This document shows positions 38,001 to 50,000 of a stretch of 64,000 nt of DNA, in pieces; the first letter of the stretch is position 1; each line of letters opens with the position of its first letter. The translations under genes were made by a program, and so were the position numbers. Source of the stretch: Sitta carolinensis (lineage: Eukaryota > Chordata > Aves > Passeriformes > Sittidae). The notes beneath the pieces are model-generated. The model saw nothing but the letters and a program-made list of their open reading frames with translations. It had not been told where the DNA came from and did not search any database. The DNA lies in NCBI GenBank assembly GCA_032173965.1, contig CM063295.1, positions 1,612,001 to 1,676,000 of the forward strand, written 5' to 3'.

Positions 38001-41000
38001 TTAATGACTCCATGATCCCAAGGAAACTAATTCGAAATTCCCCTTCCTGTCCCCCAGAGCATTCCAAACAAGTCCTGTGCCTCAGCACTGAGTCATGAGC
38101 TCCACAGGAGCTCGCAAGGGAGGCAAGAACTCCCACCTTCCAGGCAGTCAGCAGCCAAGCTGTGCCAGCCCAGCCTGGGGGAAAACAGGGCTCAGGTGTG
38201 CACGTGGAAGAGCTCCAAGATCCCTCCGATGTGACTTTGACAAAGCAGGAAGGCTGTCATTAGTTTTTGGTGGTTTCTCACCCAGCAACCACCACGCTTT
38301 CACCTGGGGCAGGAGAAACACAGTGGGAGGTGATCCCAGCCAGGTGTTGCTCTCCCTGCTCCCAGCTGGGTGCACAGGGATGAGGTTCCTCTTGAACGTG
38401 ACAGAAGAGCTGCAGGGACTGGGATGAGCCTCCTGCAAGCCCAGCTGGAGGCACAAGAAGCCACGTGGCTGCAGGAGCTGCTGTGTCATGGAGCCAGGGA
38501 GCAGAAATCCTCTTTGGAAGCACCTGAACAGACAGCCCTGTCTGCTGGACACTCCTGGAATGGGGAACAGGAGCCAGGAGATCCACGGCACACCCAGAGC
38601 CACACCAATGGCTGAACTGGGGGCGTATCCAACGTGACAAATTCCTGAGTTCACACCCTTCAAAAGCCTTTTCCTGGAGGAAGCAGGTGGTGGTGGCTCT
38701 CTCTGGAGAGCAAATACTGGGTGAAAGTCCCCAGTTCTGGGCTCTCAGTGTTCTCCAGGGATGCTGAGCTCTCCTGGTGACAGTCACCAGAAGAGGACAT
38801 GAGTCACCAAGCAGAGCAACCTTATTAACAAAGAGAAGACATTTTCCTGGAGACTGCTTAAAGCACTTGTTTACACTCGTTTGAACAAACATTAAGGAGA
38901 AAAGCTCCCTGTCAAACCCCAGCTCTTGGAAGAGCTGAGCCCTCCAGCCACTGGGATTTTGGGCTGTTTAAGAGGGCCCACAGCCAGTGCTCCACTCCAG
39001 CAACCACAACTGCTCCCAGCACTTCTGCAAGTGCAGCAACTCCTTCAGCGCTGATGTGACAGGGCAGGAGAAATTCCAGCTGTGCCACTCCACCCCATGG
39101 CCCTGCCACAGCCAGAGGGGCTCACCCAGTGCCTGAGGTGTCCCAGTTGTGTTTTGGGCTGTGTTTAGCTCTGTGTCCCAATGCAGCCTCTTCCCAGGCC
39201 TGACCTGGGGATACACCAGAGCCCAAACTGCTGCTTGGTGCAGTGCCAAGTTTACTCTGAGGAAAGGTGATGTCTCCACTCTGAAAGGTCTCTTCTGGAG
39301 ACTCCAAGCTGGAATACAGATATCAGGCACGGCTGTTTATTGTGGTCTCTGCCTTGCTGATATCCTGCTGCACCTAAGGCAGAAGGGTCAGCTGAGCTCT
39401 CTCCTCGGTGCTCCCGTGAGAAACACGCCTCTGCTGCTCCCAGCAGGATGTTCTGCACCACGGCTTCTCCCTCCCTGGGCCGGCTCCAGCTTTCCAAGGC
39501 ACAGCACTCCAGGACGTGTGGGATAAAAGGCACATTGGGAGCTCATGGCTCAGCCAGAAGAGAACAAAACCCCCCTCACCCCAAGACTCCAGGTTATTTT
39601 TACACTCCCAAGGCTGAGTGGTATTTCTCGAGCATGTTCTCATTTGCTGAACCTCTACGAAATCCTGGCAGGCTGGAAATTATTTCGAATCCTGTATCCA
39701 AGACAACAAGGATAATTCTTCCCCAGCATGTTAAAACATAGAGCTGTCCTTCAGATGACTGCGCTGAATTCAGGATAAAAATCCACGCAGATCTTTAGGA
39801 AAAGGAGATTTCAGGACTCATCACCTGTTTCCTTTGGGTCACCTTGTCTTTTCAAGGAAAGGCTGGCCCAGCAGCAGAAGTATTTCATCCCAGTGGGGCA
39901 CACACCTGCCTTGTTGGTATTGCTGCCCAGAATAGCTCCCAGCGCTGACAGAGCTCATCTATGCTAAATTAGCCCTTGGAAAACATCCCCGCTCAGAATC
40001 TCAGGCAAGATGGTCCCTTGACACAGGTCTGAGGAGCAAAAAGTGAAAGCCTTTGTCTGTCACAGCCTCCACACTGCTCAGTCCAGCGTTAAAATGCACA
40101 TTTGTGACCCTGCACCACATAAAAACCATGGAAATCCATCTCCCTGCCTGCCCTTCTGTCCCACTTCTCCCCAGCTGTTCCTGGGGCTTGTAACTACCTT
40201 TCAAAAAGGAAAAATAAGCCAATATTCAACCTTGCCTGGGAAGCTGTGGCTGCCCCTGGATCCCTGGAAATGTCCAAGGCAAGGCTGGATGGGGCTTGGA
40301 GTGATGTGGGATAGGGGAAGGTGTCCCTGCCCATGGCAGGGGGTGGCACTGGATGAGCTTTGAGGTCCCTTCAACCCAAATAATTCCATGATTTTAGGAC
40401 CAGCTACCCAACACCCAGACTATCATTAACCTTTTATCAAGAAATCACAAGGCCGAAATGATGTGCTACAGACTATACTGAGCCAAAACACACAGAGATG
40501 GAAATAAATATATTTGCATGCAAATAGAAAGCAGGTTGGGATTCTCATTGCCAGAAACAAGTAATGTGATACAAATCACACAGAATCATAAATATCCTGA
40601 GGGGGAAGGGATCCACAAGGATCAGAGCCCAACTCCTGGTCCTGCACAGGACAACCCCAAAAACATCCAGGCTACCAAGACACAGGTGTCACACCCCTGA
40701 AGAGGGGAGTTTGGTACAGAAAAAACAGAGGGAAGTGATTCAGTCCCCACGTGGCACAGGGACCCGGCCATCCCTTTGCTCCCAAGGCACCTGCAGCACC
40801 TCCTGCTCCAGGCTGGAAGGCACAGAGCAGGAATGGGTGAAGCCTTCCAAGCCAAGCCCAAAACCCCCAGACACAGGCAAGAGGACTCTCCTTTCCAGCT
40901 GGCAACAGCAGGATCACTGCTGACACGTGCTCCTGTGGTAAGGAATGCAGGAGGGAATCATGGCATGGAGGTTTTAACTAGAGGAAGACAACCCAAAACA

Positions 41001-44000
41001 GAGAAACAGCCTTCACCAAGCCCAAGAATAGAGAGAAAATGTAGATTTTTGTCCTCCATTCTGCCTTTTACTGGCCGAACAGCACCAAATGTCAACATCC
41101 CACTGCTGTGCCTCTCAGGTAGGCTCCTGGCTGCTACATCTCCAAACCAAGCTCAGGTTTTCCAGGCTCAGGAACTCCGGCAGGAAGACAAACCCAAGAG
41201 CAGCAGGTCCCCTTCCCCTGTCATCAGTGTTTCACCACAGAAAGGGGCTCCCTTTCCACCCACCGTGCTCTGCTCTTCCAGTTTTATCAACACCAATTTT
41301 AACTTAAACAGCACCAAACGCTCGGTGCAGGTTCTCTGGGCCCATCACCCAGAGACTGAATTTGCCTTTACACGTTAAGCATCCCTGAGCCTTGTGGCAG
41401 CAAACTCCCCTCTCCATGCCCAAACCCCACTCCACGTGCAGCCACCCCCATCTCTGGGAACGAACAGAGCTCATACTTGCCTCAAACGTGACGAAGTCGT
41501 CAAACTCATCGGGACAGGCCGGGGCTTCCTCCTCGGGGGTATATCCCATATCATACAGCTGGCTGTCAGGGTCTGCAGGGGGAAAGAAACGCACAGCTGG
41601 AATCACCGAGAGGGAAATCTTCGTCCTCGAGCCAAGGCGGGGTTTGGGAGACACGAGAGCGGTGGGACGGGAACTTGTGAGCGCACGCAGCGGAGCCTGC
41701 AGCCTCAGGAGGGGCCGCTGCCCCCGGGCATCCCACCCGCACCAGGGCTGGAGGGCTGCGCCTTCCCCGGCCGCAAATCCCGCAAACCCCGGCGGCTCCA
41801 GCGGGGCCGGCTCCCGGCTCCAGCCCTACCCCTCCACGCCCTCCATTCCTGCTCCCGGCTGCTTCCCTATCTCCGCTGCCTGCATGCTGCTCTCCCCGCA
41901 GGCTGCAATCCCGCGGTGGGCAGGCAGCGCCGGGGTGCGTGTGTGACAGCCCAGCGCCATGGGAACGGGGGAAGGCAGGCGCGGGCTGCAGCGCCCGGCT
42001 CCTCCCGCGGCCGCGCTCCGGGAGCCGCAAGCCTTCGCCGTGCCTTCCTCCTCCCGCCCCAGAGCCCCGCTGCTGCTGCAGCGATGGGAGGCAGCCAGAG
42101 GTGCCCGTGCTCCCTCAGGCAGGAGCTGAGGGCCGAGCCGGGAGCAGCGCTGCAGCCCCGAATAAACAACGCCGAGCCCGCACGGCCGGAGCCGCCATGG
42201 CTGCGGCACCGCCCGCCCGCGGCCGGGGAGCCGGGCCCGAGGGGAGCGCCGAGGGCGCCCGAGGGGGAGCCGGGCCCGAGGGGCCGGCCGGGCCCCAGGG
42301 GGAGCCGGGCCCCAGGGGGAGCCGGGCCGGAGGGGGAGCCGGGCCCCGAGGGGCAGCCGGGCCGAGGGGGAGCCGGGCCCCAGGGGGAGCCGGGCCCGAG
42401 GGGGAGCGGGCCCGAGGGGGAGCCGGGCCCGAGGGGGAGCCGGGCCCGAGGGGCAGCCGGGCCCGAGGGGGAGCCGGCGGGACCCGGACACGCTCCCACG
42501 GAGGCACAAGGAGTCGGGCAGGGCAGGGGGCACCTGCCGTGCCCTCCGGAGCCCCGGCACAAAAGGGCACACAGGGCACGTTAGTGCTGCTGCAGCCACC
42601 CAGACGGGCTGGGCCAGCCTCATCCAGGGGCACAGGCAGAGCTCCCACTTCGGGCCCCTCTCCCGGTGTCAAGAAAGGCCATTTTTCATTAAGGAATCAC
42701 ACTGTTGTCATTTCACACATCTGGTAAAAGGTCAGGGGGGTTAGGGGTTGGGCAAGGCACTGGGGGAGCTCACCTGGAGAGGAGAAGGATCCAGGGAGAG
42801 CTCAGAGCCCCTGCCAGGGCCTGAAGGGGCTCCAGGAGAGCTGGGGAGGGACTGGGGACAAGGGATGGAGGGACAGCACACAGGGAATGGCTTCCAGTGC
42901 CCAGAGGGCAGGGCTGGCTGGGATATTGGGCAGGAATTGTTCCCTGGCAGGGTGGGCAGGCCCTGGCACAGGGTGCCCAGAGCAGCTGTGGCTGCCCCTG
43001 GATCCCTGGCAGTGCCCAAGGCCAGGCTGGACAGGGCTGGGAGCAGCCTGGGACAGTGGGAGGGGTCCCTGCCATGGAATGAGATGAACTTTATGGTCTC
43101 TTCCAACCCAAAGCATTCTGAGAATCTCTGGGGCACAGGATGAACTCAGGCCTGCAGCAACACCTCCCACCTGAACACTATCCCCAGGGCCTCTCAGCCA
43201 ACCATTAAACGACCATTAAATGCAGACACAGTGACCCAGGAGACACTGGAGCCACCAGGAGATACTGCAGCCCCCAACCTGAGGGCATCCCTGGCGTGGG
43301 AGCAGTTCAACACATGCCACCAAGAAATGATCCCTCCCCTCACCTGGGCCTGGGGCTCCCAGGGTCAGGCTGTGAATCGATCCCAGGAATGACCCAAAGT
43401 GCTTTTCCAGCACCCGACCCAGAGCTGTGCTCCACAGGGTCAGGGCTGCAGCAGGGGCAAGGTGCTCTTGGTCACAGCTTAGGACTTCAACATCCCACTG
43501 CTGTCCCACCATGGCACCAGTGGTGCTGCTCCCGTTTTAGTGGGTAGTTTTAGGTTTCATATTAAGGGTTGGTAATCTCTCTTTACAGAGTAGATAGACA
43601 AAATAATTCCTTCTCTAGCTTGATACCAAGGATAACTTCCAGGCCCAAGAACAAAAACAAGGGTGAAGTGAGAAGAAAAAGCAAGGAGGATGGAGCTTCA
43701 TAACCTGAAGCTATAATTGGACAATTAACTGCAATATGCTCATGGACCAAAACTTATGAAAGTGTGAGACCTTGTGACTGGGTGTCCATTTTGGGTTCAT
43801 CTTGGATGTGGCCCAGCTGGGTTCTTGCACTGCCCAAGTGTGCCCAGTGAGGCCTTTGAATAAATCCCTACTTTATCCTTTTGCTCTGTCTAGTCTCTGC
43901 TCCAGGCCAGCCTCCAGAAGGCATCACTCCAAGCTCTTGTCCAGCTGCTGAGGCAGAGCAGGGCCCTGGGAGACACCTGCAAGTGCTGCTGCCTGGGCTC

Positions 44001-47000
44001 CCTGCTCAGGGCAAGGCTCTGACTGCTGGGGCAGCACGGGAGGATCTTGGACTGGTGACCTTGGAGGTCTTTTCCAACCGTAATGATTCTATAATCTGAA
44101 GATGGCACTGTCCCTCTGTCCCGTGAGCCTGACAGGAGTTTTCCCATTAATTATCCCTGGTGCTATTCTGGGATTTGAGCCTCCGCAAAGAGGAGCCTTT
44201 GCCCACGTCTGGGGGCAAAACCAAAACCAAACAGTGCTCCTGGAAGGCAACTTGTGTCACAGCACGCAGAGGGCACAGGCAGCCACCTCTCCTGGCAGCC
44301 AGCACACACAGGCAGGTCACCTGCAGGCCATCCCCAGTGATCCTGCTGGCACCCCACAGCCTCCCAAAGGCACAGGCTGCTCCCTTGCCTTATTCCCACA
44401 TCATTTCCTTCCCCCTCCAAGCAGACACACAAACACTTCCTACTCTTCTGCAGACACAGAGGAAGATATTTATTCTCCTCATTCCTTCCAGAGGGGCTTG
44501 AAGAGGGAGGATTTGCAGGCAAGTGAAGTCTTCCCTTTGGAATCAGGGATATAAAGCGTGGGCAGAGCACAGCACAGGCAGCTCCTGCCATCCATCACCT
44601 GCCCCCTGCCCAGCTCCTGCCCAAACCAGGGGCTCTGGAGCCTTCCCAGCTCTTTGGGGAACGAACATGAACGGGATCCTTGTTGCTCCATCTGTGTGCA
44701 GAGAGCCCAGCCCAAAGAGGGGGTCTCTGTGTACGATGGGTTTATTTTCATAGCAAATTCCAGTGTAAAAATCCAGGAAAGGCCATCTGATAGGTCACCT
44801 GCACCCTCGTGGTGGCATGGCCAGCTTGAGCCAGAATTCCACGTTTCCACCTCCCCATGCGTCACAGAGAGCAAAGACAAACAGCACCACAAACAAAGGT
44901 TGACTTTTCTGCTGGATTCATTCCCTCCCCCTCCAAAAAAAGCCATATGGTGCTTTGTGTATAGGGAGAGTTGCCATGGAGAGCCTGCCTGCAAGTCTGC
45001 CAGCACAATAGCCTGCATTAAGCTTGCAAATTCCTGGCCAAAAAGAGCCAAAAAACCCTGGGAGCCAAAAAATCAGAGACCTTGGGTGTGGAGTGGCACT
45101 GCTCCTGTGGACAGCACTGTGCCCAGGTGCAGAGGGAGCCACGTGGGGTCATTTTCACACATCTGGTAAAAGGTCAGGGGGGTTAGGGGTTGGGCAAGGC
45201 ACTGGGGGGGCTCACCTGGAGAGGAGAGGGATCCAGGGAGAGCTCAGAGCCCCTGCCAGGGCCTGAAGGAGCTCCAGGAGAGCTGGAGAGGGACTGGGGA
45301 CAAGGGATGGAGGGACAGGACACCCTATCCTGGCTTTCTCCTGCCAGAAGGCAGGGTTAGATGGGATATTGGGCAGGAATTGTTCCCTGGAGGGTGGGCA
45401 GGCCCTGGCACAGGGTGCCCCTGGATCCCTGGCAGTGCCCAGGGCCAGGCTGGACATTGGGGCAGGAACAGAGCCAGGGGTGGCTGTGGGCCACTAGCAG
45501 CAGCACTGAGAGTCCCAGTCCACGGCACAGGCTGAGCTCACACCCTCACCTTCCCTCTGGACATCACAGTGAAGTCCCAGCTGAGCCCTGCTGAGCTTCA
45601 CACCTCCTTCTCCCTGCACAGCTGCCTTTCCTCGCTCACACCCATCCCAGATTTCCCCTCTCTTCTCCCTCCCTGAGAGCTGTTGTGGTCACAACACCTG
45701 GAGCCACCTCTCCCTGCTCTGCTCAGGCCCAAGCTTTTGCCCAGGGCAGCTGGGGGTGCCATCAGGGACTGCCCTTTGTCCTCTGAGTGTCCATGAGCAG
45801 CTTCTCCTGCATTTCCAGCTCTGTCCATCACTCACACTGCCAGTCCTGTCACATCCATCAGCATCCAAAAACCTTAAAGGTAAAAATCAGGCTCTGAGAG
45901 ACCTCCCAGGTCTCTCCTTTCCAGGCAGATTTACTGCTAAACCATCACAAAACCATGGAATCATTCACTGGAAAAGTCCTCCAAGGTCATCAGGTCTAAC
46001 TGTTCTCCCAGCACTGCCCAAGTCCCCAAGTGCCACATCCACAAGACTTGTAAATCCCTCGAGGGATGGTGACCCCACCACTGCCCTGGGCAGCTGTGCC
46101 AGTGCCTGACCACCTTTTCCATGAAGGAATATTCCCAATATCCAACCTAAACCTCCCCTGGCACAACTTGAGGCCATTTCCTCTTGTCCTATCACTGGAA
46201 GCCACCATTTAAAAGTGGTGTGGATGTGGTGGCCACCATTTAAAAGTGGTGGCCACCATTTAAAAGTGGTGGCCACGGCAGTGCTGGGTGAATGGTTGGA
46301 CCTGATGACCTTAGAGGGCTTTCCCAACCTAAATAATTCCATGGGCTCTCCATGGGAGTGGATGAGACTTCTTCCCACGTCTTGTTGAGCTTCAGAGCTC
46401 TCAGGTGTGCCAGAGTCACCTGGGCTCTCCCAGGAACCCTCAGGAACAGCAGTTCTGGGATAAAGCTCCTGAAATAGATTCTAAAAACTGCTTCCACAAG
46501 GCAGGAGCGCCGTGGAAAGGCACCTTGAGTAAAGGGCTGTGGGGACAGCAGTGACACATGGGTCACACTCATACAGGAGTGACCTAGAAAAAAAGCCTTT
46601 CAGGAGCATTTAATTCATCTGCTAACAGGCTGTACACACTGCTGCAAGCCACAGAGCCTCCAGCTCCGAGTGATTCCAACAGGATGGATTATGGGAGCTC
46701 ACACACCTGCTTTAGTCAGTGTGGGAATAAGGCTTGGAACCTGCCTGAATGGCACAGAATAAAACAGACCCCAAAAACGAGCAGGATGAAGTTCTGGTTG
46801 GTTCTCTTAAGGGAGAGTGAGTGACATAAACCCAGCTCCCTTACTGGGAATGCTGATGGAAAATAAGAGACACGCAGCCAATTATTTAAAAGTTGCAGGA
46901 ATTTAGGAGGATCCTGCACAGGGGAAGCCACTATCCACTATTCCCAGAGGCAGCTCAGGGTCTCAAGCTTAAGCACCCATGTGGTGTGATCCCTGGGGGT

Positions 47001-50000
47001 TAAATCCAGCATCAATCCCACCCACCCACCTTTTCCTTCCCCAAAGTGGCCCAGGAGTACATTTACGAGCTGATGCTCCCATAAAAGAGCAGCTTTCTGC
47101 TCTCTGCTCTCCCTGCAGCTCAGCTCCCCTGGAGATGGGCCAGTGGAGCAGGAGCACTTAGTGAAAACGATCATTTCCCAGCCCAAACTGCCACAGGGGA
47201 GAGGGTGAGCAGCAGCCCAGGCTCCCGGGGAGGCAGTGGCAGGATGAAGGCTGCTTACACAAGCCTGGCTGATGCTCCTGAGCAGTGCCTCATTTCCTGA
47301 GCAGCACTGCTCCCAGACTGGGACTCATCACACATTCCTTGTGATCCCTTCCCTGCAGCCTCCTTCAGACACACATGGAAAGGAATTCACTTCATGGCAT
47401 CCAAGCCCCTTGGAAGCACAGCTCCAGCTGCCTTCCCTGCATCTCAGAGGTCTGGTGAGCATCACTGCCTCTGCCCTGCAGGAGGCCCAGGAGGCCACCA
47501 CTGACCCCTGGAATTTGTGCTGAGTTTAATTAACACCTGGAATATTGTGCTGAGTTTAAAACATGGGATTTCATTTTTAGTTCCCAGCAATCTGAGTGGT
47601 CTTTTCAGTGTGTGCCAGTCACCAGGACCAACTCAGACTCCTGCAGGCTTGTGCCAGCCCGGAACAAAGGCTCACTGCTGGAGGTGTGGAAAATGAGGTG
47701 CTGGCCCTGGCTTAGAGCCACTTTCTGGTGGAGAGACTGAGCCTCCAAAATAGTACTTGCCGCTGGTGAGGAGACTCCTGATGTCCTCCAGCTCCTTCAC
47801 TCCTACTTCCAAATCTCCACACTTCTGGAAAGAAACTGGACTTTTTAGACAGAGATCATAGAATCCTTAAGGCTGGAAAAGCTCCAAGGCCATCGAGTCC
47901 AACCATTAACCCAGCACTGTCAAAGGTCCCCACGTCCCCAAACTCCCTGCTCTGTGAAGAGACTGAGGCAGGGCCTCTTGAAGGAGCTCATGGAACCATG
48001 AGCCAGCAGAACATCCCAAGTCCAGGAGCACATCAGTGCTGACACAACCTTGGGGACACCCAGTGGCCACTCTCCTGTCAAGGGTTTGAGAACCCTGAAG
48101 CAGAAGCTCCTTGAGATGCTCCACACCCGGAGCTCACAGAGGATGAGGCACCTTTTAGATAAGACTGTCCCACAAGAAAAATTAAAATAAAGAGAACCCT
48201 GACTCAGGAGCTCAAGTAGACCAGAGGTTGTGACACCCCAAATAACAGAGCAGAAACCAGGCAGTTCCACAGGCTGGGTCTGGGGCCACCATCCCATCCT
48301 GAAGCCTTCAGCCTTTCAGCTCAAAGCTCCCACATGGAGAAATCAGGAAAAAGTTAAATCCAGTTCAATCCTCCCCAGCTCAGAGCTTCCAACCCCAGGC
48401 CTGGGAAATGCTCACAATGTACTTACCTCCAAGCATGGTTGAATTTCATTATCAGAGCAATGCCTGTGTGGGTCCAGGCACAGCCTCCAGACTCACAAGG
48501 ATTAAAGGAAACACTTTCAACACCTACAGCACTTCCATCAACATGCAGGCAATAGCATTTGTCAGTCAGGTGTCACTTGCCATTTCTGCCCTCCACCAGC
48601 CACACCAAAAACTGACCACAATTAATGCCAAGCTCTCCAAAGCTGTCACTGAGCCCAGGGAAGTGGTTTGGATCAGAAGCACCCACCTGCCTCTGGAAAA
48701 GACGTGGTGGACAGGAGAGCTGAGAGCCTGGGCAGGGACTACAGACACCCCCTGCTCCAGCCTAGGCTCCAACCTCAACAACAGAGCTGCAAAATCACCA
48801 CTGAAAATTATTTATAAAGTTATTTATAAAGCCTCTGATCTCAGACTTGCCCTCTAGGTCCTGACCAGAGCCCAGCCTGGGTTTAGGGAAATTGGGCACA
48901 GAAAACACCTAAGAGGAGAGGCATTGAACTCCACCTGCAGGAAGAATTCTCCCCCAGGTGGTGTTCCACAGTTCTGAGCCATCTCTTGGAAAGGATGATT
49001 GTGCTGCTCAAAAATGTCCTGTATGTTACAGGGAGGGTGGAGCAGCCCCAGTGCCCTCCTGCTGCTCCGCCATAGCAGAGCAGTTTGGAGCCCCAGTCCT
49101 CCAAAATCCCCCAAAAGCTATGCAGAGCAGCAGGAAAATGCTCCTGAAGGCACATGTTTGAATCCCTTGCCCTGCTTCTCCCCCTCGCTCCAACACTGCC
49201 AGAAAATCCCTTGGAAACAGCCAAACCATGTCCCACTTGTCCCTGAAGGAGAGGGGAGATGCATTCTTTAAAGTCCTTTTGCTCCAACTGGCTTCTGCAT
49301 AGGAAACATCACCCAAAATAAAACAAAATCATGGATGGGGGGTCCCAGGAAATTGGGGTTTGATCCTTTTTCCAGCCATTATTTGTGCCTGCAGGGCAAG
49401 GAGCACAGGGAGGATGGGACCTTTTCAATCCAGAGCCCGAGGGGCTGAGAGGTGACAAACAGAATTGCTCAGTGACCTTTCAATCCAGGAAGGCACCAGG
49501 GGCTGAGAGGTGACAAACAGAATTCCTCAGGTTGGAGAAGACCTCCAAGATCATCGGCTCCAAACATGGAAACAAGGTCCAACCAAGCCATGGCCCAGTT
49601 CCTCATCAGGGTGTTTTTATTAGAAGCTGTCACATCATCTCTGCTGAGCTCTTTATAATTATTAAGTACATTAATAAAAATTCCTATTGCCTCCTTAGCA
49701 GAAGTCCTTCCTATCCTAAGGAGGAATTAAGTGCCCAGTGATTTACAGGGACAGTTTGGACTGTAAGAGCTTGGAAAAAGGATCAGGAAGGAGAAAGACA
49801 TTGAGGGACACATGGACCAGCCCAAGAGGGGACAGCCTGGGATGGGCAGAATAGGAGTGAGACAATGGTGAGAACACCAGAGAATTGGGAAAATTGTTTT
49901 TTCCCAATGTGTGGATGCCCACTGGAACTGTCCCACCTGCTGCTCACCCACCCAGCTGCTTCACAATCAGCACTGGTGTCCCAGGAAATGCACATCATAT

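Larger units (their letters stand above)
29275..41480 (-). other. RAB11FIP3: 12.2-kb intron with GC donor, CR1 copies and a solo LTR
   Basis: The donor is GCAAGT at 41480-41475 and the acceptor CACCCAG at 29275. It contains CR1 tails at 30388-30520, 31395-31460, 33512-33785, 35388-35800, 37970-38018, 40228-40397 and 40580-40690, and an LTR at about 36340-36770. No further exon was recognised. Confidence 0.85.

Noticed and set aside
41471..41480. GT donor four bases inside the intron (GCAA|GTATGA)
   Set aside because: Joining it to the exon at 29274 gives a TGA within four codons, while the GC donor keeps the conserved frame.
41573..41654. Unspliced alternative start reading straight into exon 41481-41572
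   Set aside because: The frame is open, but its apparent start is GTG and no in-frame ATG was found in the stretch read upstream; an upstream ATG there (in GGGATGCCC) is out of frame and soon stopped.
41394..42584. 396-codon plus-strand Gly/Pro/Arg frame
   Set aside because: Created by CpG-island composition and the 17-20 bp repeat. Only the downstream frame with a good Kozak ATG is kept as a finding.
36340..43918. A provirus bounded by the two similar LTRs
   Set aside because: The interval contains a RAB11FIP3 exon, a CpG island and CR1 copies and no gag, pol or env-like frames; these are separate solo LTRs.
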